Below are positions 10,973 to 23,012 of a stretch of DNA of 64,000 bases, in pieces; position 1 is the first letter of the stretch, and each line of letters opens with the position of its first letter. Origin of the DNA: Coptis chinensis. Its lineage: Eukaryota; Streptophyta; Magnoliopsida; Ranunculales; Ranunculaceae. The notes under the pieces were generated by a model, which did not search any database, was not told where the DNA came from, and saw nothing but the letters and a program-made list of their open reading frames with translations. A program made the translations under genes and the position numbers. The stretch lies in the NCBI GenBank assembly GCA_015680905.1, contig CM027378.1, forward strand, positions 13,745,001 through 13,809,000, in the 5' to 3' direction.

Positions 10973-11620
10973 GCAAGGCTAAGTTCAATATAAAAGAAAC
11001 ACAAACAACAGTCAAATAAAAACCTAATATACTAAAATGAAATTCCTCTGACAGAAGAGATGAGGAGTGAAAGGAGGAGAACCTAAAGGCCTCCTTGCTA
11101 CGCTTATGAATAATGTCTTTAATACAAATCTCAGTGTCCTATAGAAGCTTGGAACACTGAATCAACAATTATTTCCAACAAAAAGATGACCTGTAACTAA
11201 CCTGTGTAAATCGGGATTTCTTCAGAGGGGCGTGGGAGCGCTCAATTATAAAGTAACAAGGGTGTGTGCGCTATGTTAATTTTTTTGTAGAAACAAGCTT
11301 TCGCGTGATTTCTTAATGGACTGGGCCTTGAAACTGGAAAGAAAACACAAAACAAGCTTACTGTAAGGCAGGGGGCGTGCGTGCTTCGATATAGTGTACA
11401 TAGGACGCGTGCACGCTCCGAGTGTACAACTTCAAAAATTTCCAGTAGACTTCTCGTGAGTCCAGGAGCAAAATCCTATTTTCAGGAAACATAAATACAA
11501 TCAGGAATCAAGGAATAGTGGCGGAATTAACCAAACACTTTTGAACAGTAGGGTGGGTGGGTGAATTGGGCTGTTTGTAGAATTGAAAAACTAATGGAAT
11601 TTAATTCTAAAGACAACTAA
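10973..11620 (-). other. 5' leader of D
   Basis: Untranslated stretch between PBS and gag. It has moderately GC-rich patches (about 11420-11225) that look like decayed versions of the leader repeats in A, B and G. I see no gene in it. Confidence 0.55.
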
Positions 11621-11636
11621 GATGGTAGTGACGCCA
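11621..11636 (-). other. Primer binding site of D
   Basis: The sense sequence TGGCGTCACTACCATC lies two bases inside the LTR end. It is a divergent tRNA-Asp-like site. Confidence 0.6.
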
Positions 11637-11638
11637 TT

Positions 11639-12998
11639 TGATAGAATGAAAATTAAGCTTTTACTCCTACTTAGCTAAATAAACTAGGAAGAATTAAATT
11701 ATATTTCCAAGCTTTTTATATCAAATTTCTACTCTCAAATTATCATGTAATAAAACTAGAGTAAGAATTCGTTCCACTCCTAATTGATTAGATAATAACT
11801 AATTCCACTAATGATGAACAATTAAATAACATGAGAGTAATGATTTAAAATAGAACTAATATGGTGGAAAGTAATATTGAATATATTCTAAATTAAACTA
11901 TGGCAATTAAATATTAAGATGTGAATATGAAGAAGGAATTAGAGAGATTTGACCACCTTGATTAATCCCTAACATGCTAGTATAGAGTTTGTTGTAACCC
12001 CAATTTTTATGTTTTCACACAAGGTTCAACATAAAGGTTAGGTCTTTATTATCCCTAATTATTCATGGTATCTCTAGCCAACTAATAATTAGCATGAGAG
12101 GAAGTTGAAATCCATTCTCATGGTGAATGAACTACCCTTTAGTCTAGATTTATTTTACTTATTGCTAAATAGAAAACCCTAGACTTGAAGCTCTTTAATA
12201 CAACTATTCTATACTAACACATCAAGTCTTCATCAAAGCTTCAATCAAACCCCTTTAATAGAGGTTTAGTTATAGTTCATTAGACTATCATGGAATAAAT
12301 AATAAGAAGAAAAAGACATAATTAAAGGAATACTTGTATTAAAAATAACTTGAATTGTATTAATGGTGGCTAGGCTAATAAAACATAAACTTTTAAAACT
12401 AGATTAGACTAAAGAGAAGAGGTAGGACAGAGTTAAAGTTTTATCTTAGTCTTTTTTATATAAGAGAGGGCTAGGTTTACAATTTCATGCATGGGCTTTG
12501 GAGCTATGTTTTGGGCCACTAAATCAAGCACAAAACCTAATTACTTAAGTCCAAAAAGGGTTTCACTATTGGAAATTACTGCAACAATATTTTTGTCCAC
12601 TTCTACTAATCTGATTGGGTCAAATCTTGGACCATTAGAATGCTCTTTCCGATCAGGTCGTTTTGACATATAATAGGCCCAATTCCGATGTATGAGTCCA
12701 AAGATACAGCCAACGGAAGTGCTGTTGACTTTTATGCTCTATTTCTGCTCGCGTTAACTTTGACTGGCTTTAAAAATGTTTTTTCTCCTTGAAACTTGGG
12801 CTTTAACTATAGAACTTCTTAGCAACCAATTTTTGCTCATTTATCTTGCAAAAGTGACATATTTCTTCACATAGTTGACTCCAAGACCTGAAATACACAA
12901 AAGTACGTAAATAATACTAACTCTTATTTATTATAAACATAATTGGTCTAAACGTAATATTATTAAGGGGTTCAAACTACAGTTTTGGACTCTTATCA
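11639..12998 (-). repeat. 5' LTR of element D
   Basis: The 1360-bp LTR reads TGATAAGAGTCC... to ...CTATCA on the minus strand. It is homologous to the LTR of A but visibly more diverged. A TATATAAA box (12462-12455) is present. The adjacent target-side 5 bp are CACAA (12999-13003). Confidence 0.85.
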
Positions 12999-13304
12999 CA
13001 CAATAAATCGCCCAACACACATAAATGAAGCCACATTCTGACTGGATTAGGTTCAATAAAGAGACAACACGAAAGTTGCCTAAGATCATCTGTTGTAGTT
13101 TGTTTTCAAACTTAGCTTTAGAAATCATAACTTTTGTACGAGTTATCTTATAACATCTCTACATAGTTTTCAAACCTTGAGGATATCAAAATGAAAATTA
13201 TACGCCACGGAATAACCAAAATGATACCGAATCAATGTATAATTTTATTCACTTGTCAAAACCTCTATATGGTTAGAGATACCTTTTGATTGAGATAAAC
13301 AACC

Positions 13305-13341
<37 letters not shown>

Positions 13342-15084
13342 TTCATATATGTCTGTATAGATAGTTGTTTACATATTACATTTCACACTTTTTATTTCTT
13401 AACCTGTTAGTATAATAATAATCATGTCTGCGTGTTAGATTTTCGTATGTGGAATTTGGTATATGAGTAGAAGGTAATACAAGTACATCATGCCAAAATT
13501 TTGAATTTCTGAATTATATATGTTTTTCAAAAATAAATACAAAAACCCAAAAATTTCATGGTAAAATAATTACGTAACTTACTATTTAGATAAACCATGT
13601 ATTTCTTGTTCTATACCAGCAACTCACACTCCAAATTTTATTGGGGGTGGTAAATTTTGAATGAAGAACAGAGTACTGGTGTACTGTCATTTAGCTCATA
13701 TTCCTATGGTAATATCTTTCCTTATTTCTTCATACTTTGAGGACAAAACATATTTCTGTTTGGGGTTGGTATAGTGACATTCTGCAAAAACTAGACATTT
13801 CTTATATTAGGTATATTAGTATATTTCTTACTTTCTTAAATTATTTTCAAAAAGACAAAAAAAAAAGGTTTTTTGTTAGTACAAAAATTTCTTGTTTTCT
13901 GTTTCTATGATGAATACATGGTCTAGAAGTCTCATTATAGCAATAGCGTAAGGATTTGTTTTTGGAACTTAGACTAATATACGTATAATAGTTTCTGCAT
14001 CTTTTCATGATTGACATGCATAAGCATCATTGACTGTATATAGAAGTAAGTTTCCAAGACCAGGGTTAGAACAATTAAGTTCCATATCCTATAAGAATCT
14101 AGTTAAAAGCCTCATTTATATGTTTATTGAGTGATGACACAAAGGATGTCCGGATAGAAAGACCACACATCCACTTGCTTGATCACCACACCATATCCTT
14201 GGAGAGAATTTAGGCCCTTTTTTGGATCGATATAGCCAACTAACCATTAAAAACCCTAAAAAAATAATTTTTCGTCTAGTTTCCCCATTTTGAGCCTTCA
14301 AAAATTCAATAAATTAAACCTTTTTATTCTTTGCCATCAAATTCTTCACCCATTGTTACACACAATAAAAAGCTTACCCAGCTGACAAGTTAAGAATTAG
14401 ATGAATAGTAAAAAGAGAAGAGAAGACCTTGTACAGGAACAGAACAGTTAGTTGCTTCGAAAATAAAAGAAAAGAAAGGAAAAGAAATATTCATATAAAA
14501 AATTGAAACTCCCAAAAGTTCAAAATCAAATGGAGTCTATTTCAAAATAAACAAAAGCAAAGTTAGAACTCCCCAAAATCAACATCATATGGAGTCACAA
14601 AGCCAAAGGGCTAAAGAATGAATCAAAATTCGAAAGCAAAGAACAAAATGAGGTTCTTCTCTAGTCACAAGTATCTTGAAGACCCAATTTATCAACTTAT
14701 CATATTTTTTTTCCCTTCCATTTTTATTTCTAAACCATCACTCTAGCCTTATAACTCATAATAAAAGGCCTCTAGCTCGATTAAGAATATGATGGTGTGA
14801 TAGTAAGTGACAATTGTGATCAATCGACCCCGGTTTTCTTTAGATATCATTCATGTATGTGAGGAATATAAATGCACGCTGCATTTGAGAGAACTAAACT
14901 TGAGTGAATCTATTAGAGAGTTTGTGTTTTAACACATCCGTGTGAGAATCCATCTTAAGGACGCTCTTCAAAAGTTTCAAAAATGACTTTGCTTTTGTAT
15001 TTTATTCTTTATGTTTGCGCATTTATCTTTATATGATTTAATTACTATACATATGTTATCCTATGTTCAAAGAAGCTTGTCCTT
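12999..15084 (+). mobile_element. Element C1, left part: post-pol region and 3' UTR
   Basis: Plus-strand sequence homologous to the reverse complement of C2. The 13030-13310 part matches the post-gag region of C2 (about 31330-31060), and 13480-15075 matches its 3' UTR (about 24960-23330). ORF-AB is missing, with a CA microsatellite near the join. A polypurine-like tract lies at 13758-13770. The UTR is cut at 15084 by C2 and resumes at 35601. No intact gene is present. Confidence 0.75.
13308..13340. repeat. (CA)n microsatellite
   Basis: About 16 AC/CA units sit at the join between the post-pol part and the 3' UTR of C1. Confidence 0.95.
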
Positions 15085-15792
15085 TGAAGTTGTACTAATA
15101 GTAAGTAAGGTTTCCAAAAGATTTGAAGTTGAGGTTTACCATAAATTGTTTATAATATGGATTGTTGGGAGCTGTGAAGGAGAAAAAGTAGTATTCTTAA
15201 ATAGAACTAATGACTTGTTTGAAATGACTCAAACTTTGTATTGATTGATGAATGAAAAACTTTGATTAAAGATTGAAACATAAACTTGAAAAGAAACAAC
15301 TTTGATTGAAGATTGAAACATAAACTTGAAAAGAAAAAGATTGAATTGAAGAACAAAAAGTAAAAACAAAACTTGAATGTAAATGACTTTAAAATAAATC
15401 CTACTCTACTCCTACATTACACTAGAATAAGTCTAGGCGTATTCTTTCCTCCTACTTTTAGGTTCTTATACCCCTACTTTTACAAAAGACTGATTTGCCC
15501 TCTCCTTTTACAATCAAGAAACCTCACCATGTTGCTTTATGCTTTTTCATATCTTATTGATCAAGCAATGTTTTGAGCAAGTCTTTTTTTGTATCAAGAC
15601 AATCTATCTCTAGTCTTCTGAGTTAAGGACATGACTTTCAGTTCTTTGGTTTTGAGTCCTTGACCTTTGACCTTTGACTTTGACTTTGACTTTGACTTTA
15701 ACTTTTCAGCACTTTTTTATAGTAGCTTTGAGTCTTCATAATAAACGTTAATAAGGCTCATTTTGGTGCTAAGATGCAGCTTTTATGATAAG

Positions 15793-16166
15793 TGATAAAA
15801 GTTAAAACTGATAGTCTTACCTACGAAATAAAGTGATGAAACTTACAAACGTAAGTAAAACTAAACTAATTTTTTTGGGCCTTATATTTTATCAAAGATT
15901 CTACTCTCAAGTCTATGAGATATAGTGGAGTAGAGTGATTCGTTCTACTCTTAGTCCTTCCGCATGCTATGTTCTCAAGTGTAAGTACTCTAAACTTAAA
16001 GTCTAATGAGAGATTTACGAACAAGGCGACTAGACTACGATGCAACTACCCACAAAATGCAACTAGTCGACTATGGGAATAACTAAGGGAATGCTACGTT
16101 GATTCGATGATAAGGAGTTAGAGGGGGATTGATTCCACCTTAACTCGACTTAATCCTATTAACGAC
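15793..16166 (-). repeat. 3' LTR remnant of B
   Basis: Nearly identical to 21375-21750, i.e. the terminal part of the B LTR ending in ATCA at the ATAAG duplication. The rest of the LTR was lost in a deletion whose junction is near 16166. Confidence 0.9.
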
Positions 16167-16521
16167 AATGCGATCTTGCATTGTAGTCCCCTCCAATAAC
16201 TGTCTCGTGCATCAATGGCTCTACCCCATTATGCTGGGACTCCTGCAGGGTGACATCCAGATGGATTCTAGGCGGAATGCCTAGAATCTCGACCAACAAC
16301 CGATCGTCACTTCATACGCCTCTTCGCTACAACAACAAAATCCCAGTCCCTTCCAACTCCCTCAGATCATAGAACCGTCGGACTAAGTCCTCGTGGTAAT
16401 AGGCTTCAGCCGAAGTACCACAAGCTATTCCAGTCTCGATTGATCATCTCGTCACCGTAAAAGCGGCGAAGTGGTCGGTCGGTAAAAGCTTGCTCGGCAA
16501 AATTCGGCGTTGTTGAGCCAT
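16167..16521 (-). pseudogene. ORF-AB N-terminal remnant of B
   Basis: On the minus strand from an ATG at 16521, nucleotide homology to the start of ORF-AB in A and G is clear through the segment equivalent to 'aactacaatgcga' of G, then ends abruptly in LTR sequence. Small indels break the frame. Confidence 0.65.
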
Positions 16522-17133
16522 TGGAAGTTTGGAATGTAGTGGGGGTTTAAATGTGATGTAGTGGTGTGATTTTAATAGACCGGTTGAAGCAACCAGTGGT
16601 GGTGGTGGAGTGGTGGTCGGTGGTGTTTGGAATCGATTTGGGTTGGGATTTGATTTGGGGCGTGGGTAAATTTTTGTTTCCTTTTTATTTTGATTTTGTT
16701 TTTTTTTAGGTTTTGGAGCGTGGTCGTTAATGGCGGATGGAGAAGAAGATCGCGAGTGCTGCTAAAAGTAAGGGTGCGGTCGCGCTGTCGGTGGGCGCGG
16801 GTTGGGCCCAAGCCCAAAATCGAAATTTGTGATTTTTTTCGATTTTTCGCGAAACTTCAAATCAAAATTGCCGCTTCGTTACCGGTCCGATTTTTGCGAA
16901 TGAGATATGGAAATGATCAGGAGAGAATTTGCAATCCAAAGATCCATAAAACACTCCATTCCGACCGTGGATGACATATAAGATAGTGGAAAATGCCTCG
17001 AAGTGCGTGCATGACGTACGTTATGCGAACAATTGAACTCTAAATTCATGGATTATGTCAACCCGAATCGTAATACAATAAAATGGCCTAAGCAACTCTA
17101 ATGGGACATAAATATTTAGTACGGAAACACGAA

Positions 17134-17149
17134 CACCCCACCCCCAAAC
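17134..17149 (-). other. Internal polypurine-like tract after X (B)
   Basis: The sense sequence is GTTTGGGGGTGGGGTG, identical to the tract in A at 3781-3766. Confidence 0.55.
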
Positions 17150-17239
17150 AAATTTTTACAACGAAGCTTAGAAAATTTGTTTTTAGCAGTGGGTCTTTTA
17201 AAGTCAGATTCGAGACTTCCTAGGTTACTATGCTTATTC

Positions 17240-17353
<114 letters not shown>

Positions 17354-17599
17354 AAACAATAAACAATAAAGACATAATTCACCCCATAGAGAAACATGAC
17401 TCAAAAATCCGAGAAAACATGCAAGAGTGGAAAATGTGAATTATGTCAAACGTGGACTTCGGATCTGGTACTTACAGCCACACACTCCATAGGGAGGGCC
17501 CGGTTACCTTAATGGTGCACTCACCAATATATAGAAATGAAAGGAAATGCACCAAACACAAAAGTTGAGTCGTTTATAGTCAGATACTCGAGACTTTAT

Positions 17600-18391
17600 C
17601 TAGACGTATGTATGAACATGCAGTTTATCATATATCAACAACCGAAATAATTGTGGATCATTCCATAAATAAATATCACATAAAACATATCCAAATACAA
17701 TTAAGCACCAAGATTTCCTATGACTCAACCTAGTGAAATGGAAGCGAAGTCGGATAACCCTATTATGTAACCTATCATGCACCTTATTTTTCATTTTTGA
17801 ATGAGTGGGTGTTCTAGTAAATAAGTGTGGAAAAGTGAATGGTTGTGAAGAATATGGTGGATATGGATAAGTTGTAGAAAGACAGCCTGTAAACAATGAG
17901 GATGTGGTTTTAGCACAAAACTCATTCATTGTGTGTGTAGGGGCTGTCTCAATTCTGAAAATGAAGGTGTCAAATGGTTTGTCCTTCTGTAGTATTTGTT
18001 TACTAGGTGGATTAAAAAACTTATGAAGCACAGAAGAAACAAAAGGATCGAGTGCAAACTCGAGATTCCTTTGAAAGGGTGGAAGGAGGAGAATCGAGGT
18101 GGATGTTGTGCAAAGTAGTTCTTGATAGGGTGATTCATCGCCTTCTCGAAGAAACTCATCGAATTGCTCATCTAGATTGGTCATATCCTCATTACTATGA
18201 TAGTCTTCTACATCTTTGAGAAAGTCATCTATCTCCTCCTCATCCGTAATATGTGTATCGACTAGTGTAGGGATGGAAATATTGGAGTCTGATCTTCCAA
18301 AGGAAAGAAATTTGGGCATATGATTATCAGGGAACGTGTTGTTAAAATAATCTCGAGCAACGCTCTCGATCATACTAACCTCTCCATCCAT
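17600..18391 (-). pseudogene. Domain X of element B
   Basis: A 263-codon open stretch, in the same frame as the gag-PR frame ending at 18680. The N-terminal linker DGEVSMIES.ARDYFNNTFPDNHMPKFLSFGRSD is followed by LPPFQRNLEFALDPFVSSVL, DTFIFRIETAPTHTMNEFCAK, TYPYPPYSSQPFTFPHLFTRTPTHSK, a basic stretch, and SWCLIVFGYVLCDIYLWNDPQLFRLLIY. It is close to the X of A over the whole length. No RT palm motif, RNase H or integrase core is present. It is unrecognised, and its substitution for pol is the key feature. Confidence 0.7.
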
Positions 18392-18679
18392 AGATCTAAT
18401 CGGGGGTAACGTGTCTTTGTTTTAAAAACATTGACTTCAACACAAGATGGCCAAAAGACATGGACATTGAACCATCACGGCAATTAATGAGCGCATTGGC
18501 GGTTGCGAGAAAAGGTAAGCCCTAAAATGATCGGGACGAGTGGATTAACGACTTACGTGGTCGAGGATGACAAAATCAGCCGGATAGTAAAAATCCTAAA
18601 TTTTTACCAGAACATTTTCGACGACACCCTTAGGATACTTAATAGACCGATCAGCTAATTGCAACGTCATTCTAGTGGG

Positions 18680-19669
18680 TTACATCTCGTCTAGACCTAT
18701 TTGTCTATACAAATAAAACGGGAGTAAGTTTACACTAGCCCCCAAGTCTAATAACGCGGTTGTCGTATAGGAATCTCCTAAGGTGCATTGTACAGTAGGA
18801 CGACCAGGGTCCTTGTACTTAACAATTCCATTATGTTCAGATAGAGTTGGGAATTGTTCTGTTAAAAAGGCGTCTTTTGATATATTGGTCTTACACCTAG
18901 TAGTACACAATTCCTTAAGAAACTTAGCATGGTGTGGTAGCTTTTTTATAGCTTCGAGGAAGGGAAGGTTTATAGTTAGGTTCTTAAAAACATCCCTAAT
19001 CTCCTCGTAATTTGTATCCCTAGTTAACATGGCTAATTTTTGTGGAAACGGTGGTTTCTGTCTATATTTAGCAATGGTATTACCTGGGTGTTTAACCGTG
19101 GCTTCCTGTTTCTTAGGGTCGTGTTGTAATCGTACCTCTACGCTGGTAGGCTCTTGAGTTTCTATTTCGGTATCTAGTAATATAGCGGGTGTAGGGACTC
19201 TTGGTGGGGTAACTATAGGCATAGTTACTTTGTTATCAACCACTCTACCAGAACGGAGGGTGGTGATGGCCTTTAGCTCACCTACGGTTTCATACTCATT
19301 ACTAGTATTCTCGGTTATCTCAAAGGCTGTATTTGTTGTTTTAGGATTAGGTATTTCGTGACCTGGAAACACACCTTTGGGTTGGGCTTTATCTTGAGCC
19401 AACTGTTTGGTTAAATTATTAACGGATTGTAGAAGCTGTTGGTTAGATTGAGCCATGGTTTGGAAAAGTTTTTGGCTCACTTGTATGAAGGTGTCAAGAT
19501 GATCCGGTTGTGTGGGTGTAGTAGTCACGGGTGGTGTGACTGGAACTATTTCACGTGAATTATTTATGGGTGGATTTTGGTAGTTATTATTTACCAGAAC
19601 GATACCTCTATTAGCGTTATAATTATTATAACTACCTTGACTTTGTGCTTGACCTTGACGAGGTTGCAC
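18680..19669 (-). pseudogene. gag C-terminal part and protease N-terminal half of B
   Basis: A 329-codon open frame. A Gln/Asn-rich segment is followed by PKGVFPGHEIPNPKTTNTAFEI, TTLRSGRVVDNKVTMP, PPFPQKLAMLTRDTNYEEIRDVFKNLTINLPFLEAI, KDAFLTEQFPTL and the retropepsin motif ALLDLGASVNLLP with its catalytic Asp intact. The C-terminal half of protease (18680-18420) is interrupted by stops and shifts. The same frame is re-entered by X at 18391, which supports an ancestral gag-PR-X polyprotein. Confidence 0.8.
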
Positions 19670-20853
19670 TTGGTTGTTATAATTATTAAAATTCCCCTGA
19701 CCCTGTCCTTGTCATAATGGGGCTTGGTTAAAGCTGTGCGTAGGCATAACATATTGATTATTGTACCCTTGGGGTGTGACGTTTTGGTTATTTCTCCAAC
19801 CGAAGTTAGGATTTTGTCTCCAAGGGGCGTTAGGTTCACTATTAATGGAACAAGCCTGTTCATAGGCTATAGGGACGATGGGAGTCGGGATGCTCGGGCT
19901 CCAAATGTAAACTACATGGATTTGAATTTACATTCATGACGGGGATAGGATTTTGTTGAACCGAAATGGCCTCTACCTTTTAGTGAGTGATTCGATTAGA
20001 GTTTTTAGCTCGGGATCGTGTTTTAATTTCAAACATATCGGGCGCCCTTAACTGTATTAGAAGAACTAGCGGAGCGGTGGATATTGTCACTACCCCCAGT
20101 TTGTTATTTAAGCTTTAGTTTGGTCCTCTAAAAATTTATAAGCCTCCGAGGCTCCTTTGCTTAAGAAACTACCCCCATTCATTATGTCTAGGACTTCTTT
20201 ATGGTGGTGTAGAAGTCCTTTGAAAAGGCACGAACTAACGTGTCTTTAAGCTAAGTTATGATGTGGACACTCTATAAGGATATCGGTGAACGATTCCAAG
20301 CCTCGAAAAATGATTCATGAGGATTTTGTCGAAAGAAATGAATCTTGGAAAGCATCTCATCCGTCTTTAGGGGTGGGTAAAATGTTCCATAAACAAATTG
20401 AACAAGTTTAGCCCACGAGTCCACGAATTAGGGCGTTTGGGCGTTAACCAAGACGCCGCCTTATTTATCGGGCTAAGGTGAAAGGGAATACCCTTAATTT
20501 AATTTGTTCCGCACCAACCGTAGGATGGTGGAATGTTGTTAGGACTTGTTCAATCCTACGCGTAATGCCGATAAGGTTTTTCATAGTCTAATCCATGAAA
20601 AACGGGTAACAAATTAAAAATATTTGGAGGGATTCGAAATCCCCACTGGTCCGCTAGAACGATGCAAGATTTGGGGCTATCGCTCAAGGCTTTGTAGAAG
20701 TCGAGAGAGGCCTCTTCTTCGTCGGGCATTGTGTCGTGATGTGTGTGAAATAGTAGCTAGAGGTGTAGTGGGTGGTATACTAGATAGACTTGTTTGTTGA
20801 CGTTGTTGTGTAATTACGTTCGGTGTTTTTGTTCGGCCAGACCTTAATCTCAT
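19670..20853 (-). pseudogene. gag N-terminal part of B, decayed
   Basis: The start ATG at 20853 lies in the conserved gag-start context. Nucleotide homology with D and G covers the FYKAL, PPNIFNLLPVFHG and YPPLKTDEM segments, but the frame is lost repeatedly. The zinc-knuckle region near 19930-19880 is altered. Confidence 0.65.
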
Positions 20854-21357
20854 ACAAGGCTAAAACCAAACTTAGCTAAACACATCAACACTCCAAACAA
20901 TTCTGATATACTAGTATAAACCTCTAACAGGAGAGCGAGGTGTGGAAGAAAGGAATACCTGATTGCGTCCTTGCTTCGCTTATGAATAGCGTCTTGTTTA
21001 CGCTTGTTCAGTGTATATATCAGGTTAGAACATTGAAAAATATGAAAGATCAAAGTTCGAATCAAAACTGTCGAAATCCGAAAAATTTTGTTAAGGGCGC
21101 GGTCGCGCTCCGGGTAATTTTCAAATTACAGTGTTTTTAGGGCGGGTCGCACTCCACATGGGGGCGGGTCGCGCTCTTGCTCGAGCTATAGGGCTGTCAC
21201 TAAAAGAAGGAAGCCTTGCCACGCTGGTAATTTTTACCTGGAATTTGTCAACTCTGAAATGGACAACCACAGTATGAATCAAACAAGGGTGGGTGGCTGT
21301 AATGGGACTTTAAGAACAGTACTAACACTACGAAAACAATACGAAAGTGAAACTAAG
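20854..21357 (-). other. 5' leader of B
   Basis: Non-coding stretch between PBS and gag. GC-rich repeat units occur at 21090-21190 (gggcgcggtcgcgctc-type), as in A and G. Confidence 0.6.
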
Positions 21358-21372
21358 ATGGCAGTGGCGCCA
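21358..21372 (-). other. Primer binding site of B
   Basis: The sense sequence TGGCGCCACTGCCAT lies two bases inside the LTR. The first eight bases fit tRNA-Asp exactly. Confidence 0.72.
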
Positions 21373-21374
21373 TT

Positions 21375-22882
21375 TGATAAAAGTTAAAACTTATAGTCTT
21401 ACCTACGAAATAAAGTGATGAAACTTACAAACGTAAGTAAAACTAAACTAATTTTTTTGGGCCTTATATTTTATCAAAGATTCTACTCTCAAGTCTATGA
21501 GATATAGTGGAGTAGAGTGATTCGTTCCACTCTTAGTCCTTCCGCATGCTATGTTCTCAAGTGTAAGTACTATAAACTTAAAGTCTAATGAGAGATTTAC
21601 GAACAAGGCGACTAGACTACGATGCAACTACCCACAAAATGCAACTAGTCGACTATGGGAATAACTAAAGGAATGCTACGTTGATTCGATGATAAGGAGT
21701 TAGAGGGGGATTGATTCCACCTTAACTCGACTTAATCCTATTAACGACAAATCGTCGTAATCCGAATTGATCTGCTTCGCAGAACAATTGGTTATTCCTA
21801 ATCCCTAATTACACATGGCATTTCTACCAATTAATAACTAGCATGTGAACGATTAAACCCATTCTCATGGTGAACTAAACGTTTCTAGAGTGGAAAGGAA
21901 ATTACGACAAATCTACGATAATGGGAATCAAACTTTCATCAAGGTTTCTCAACCCCCTCTAATGGAGGTTTAGCCGAGAATCATTACGCAATCATTTCCG
22001 ATTAAATTTAAACTAAACATGATATAAAGAATTGAAATTTACTTAATTAAACAATAATGAAATCTAATTTAATGACTCAAATGAAATAAAGACAGGAATT
22101 GAAATTAGATCTAGGAATGGAAATGACAAAATCGAAATTGATAAAAATACTACTTTATTGATCTAATCAAAATGAAGAACAAGATTCAAAGGTTTAATCT
22201 AATACAATAATTGAAATGGAACTAAACTTAATTAATCTACATGAAAAACTAGATCTAGAATTCATTAATGGAGGCTACTAATCTAATCTATTTCTAGGTC
22301 TAACTATCTACCATTAACAATGAGCTAAGCTTTTGTTTTTATACATTCAGATCCAAAAATCGTGCATGGGCTTGGAGCCATATTTTGGGCCAGAGAATCA
22401 GGCCCAAAACCCAATTCTTTCAGTCCAAAAAGGCCTCTTCAGCTACAGTTGGCTTCAACAGACTTTCCGTCCACTTCTGCTCCTCTGATTGGGTCAAGGC
22501 TCAGACCATTGGAAAGATCTTTCCGAGCCGGTCGTTTTGACATAAGGTAGGCCCCATTCTGAGGTCTGAGTCCAAAGATATGTCCTTTGGAAGTTCTGCT
22601 GACTTTGTATACTGTTTCGGCCCGCGTCAACTTTTCAGCTTTTGACCGGGCTTTTAGAAAGGCTTTGTCTTCTCGAAACTTGGCCTTTAATCACGGAACT
22701 CCTTAGTAACCGACCTTTGCTCCTTTATCTCGCTAAAGTGGCACATTTCTACACATAATGGACTTTGAAGCCTGAAATGCATAAAAACACGTAATCAGTG
22801 TTAACTCTTAATTATTACTCACATAATTGGTCTAAAAGTATGACTGTTAAAGGGTTAAAACTATAGTTTTGGGCTCTTATCA
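21375..22882 (-). repeat. 5' LTR of element B
   Basis: The 1508-bp LTR reads TGATAAGAGCCC... to ...TTATCA. It has a TATAAAAAC box (22343-22335) and is bounded by ATAAG. It is the longest minus-strand LTR of this family in the window. Confidence 0.92.
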
Positions 22883-23012
22883 ATAAGTAGTTTGAAATGT
22901 TCTGTGACTTGAAAAAGGCAATAAAAGATATGAGTTGTCTTTTCATTATGCATAAGAAAGGCTGTAATGCAGTAATGCAAGGGTAATAAAACACACATTT
23001 AGGAGTTGATCC

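Larger units (their letters stand above)
9286..12998 (-). mobile_element. Element D: Athila-type retrotransposon, 5' part
   Basis: On the minus strand: LTR (12998-11639), PBS, leader, gag (10972 onward) and the gag/protease junction, cut at 9286 by element A. The rest of D must lie left of the window beyond A. Its gag is the best preserved of the minus-strand copies. Whether D was of the X class or had a full pol cannot be told from here. Confidence 0.88.
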
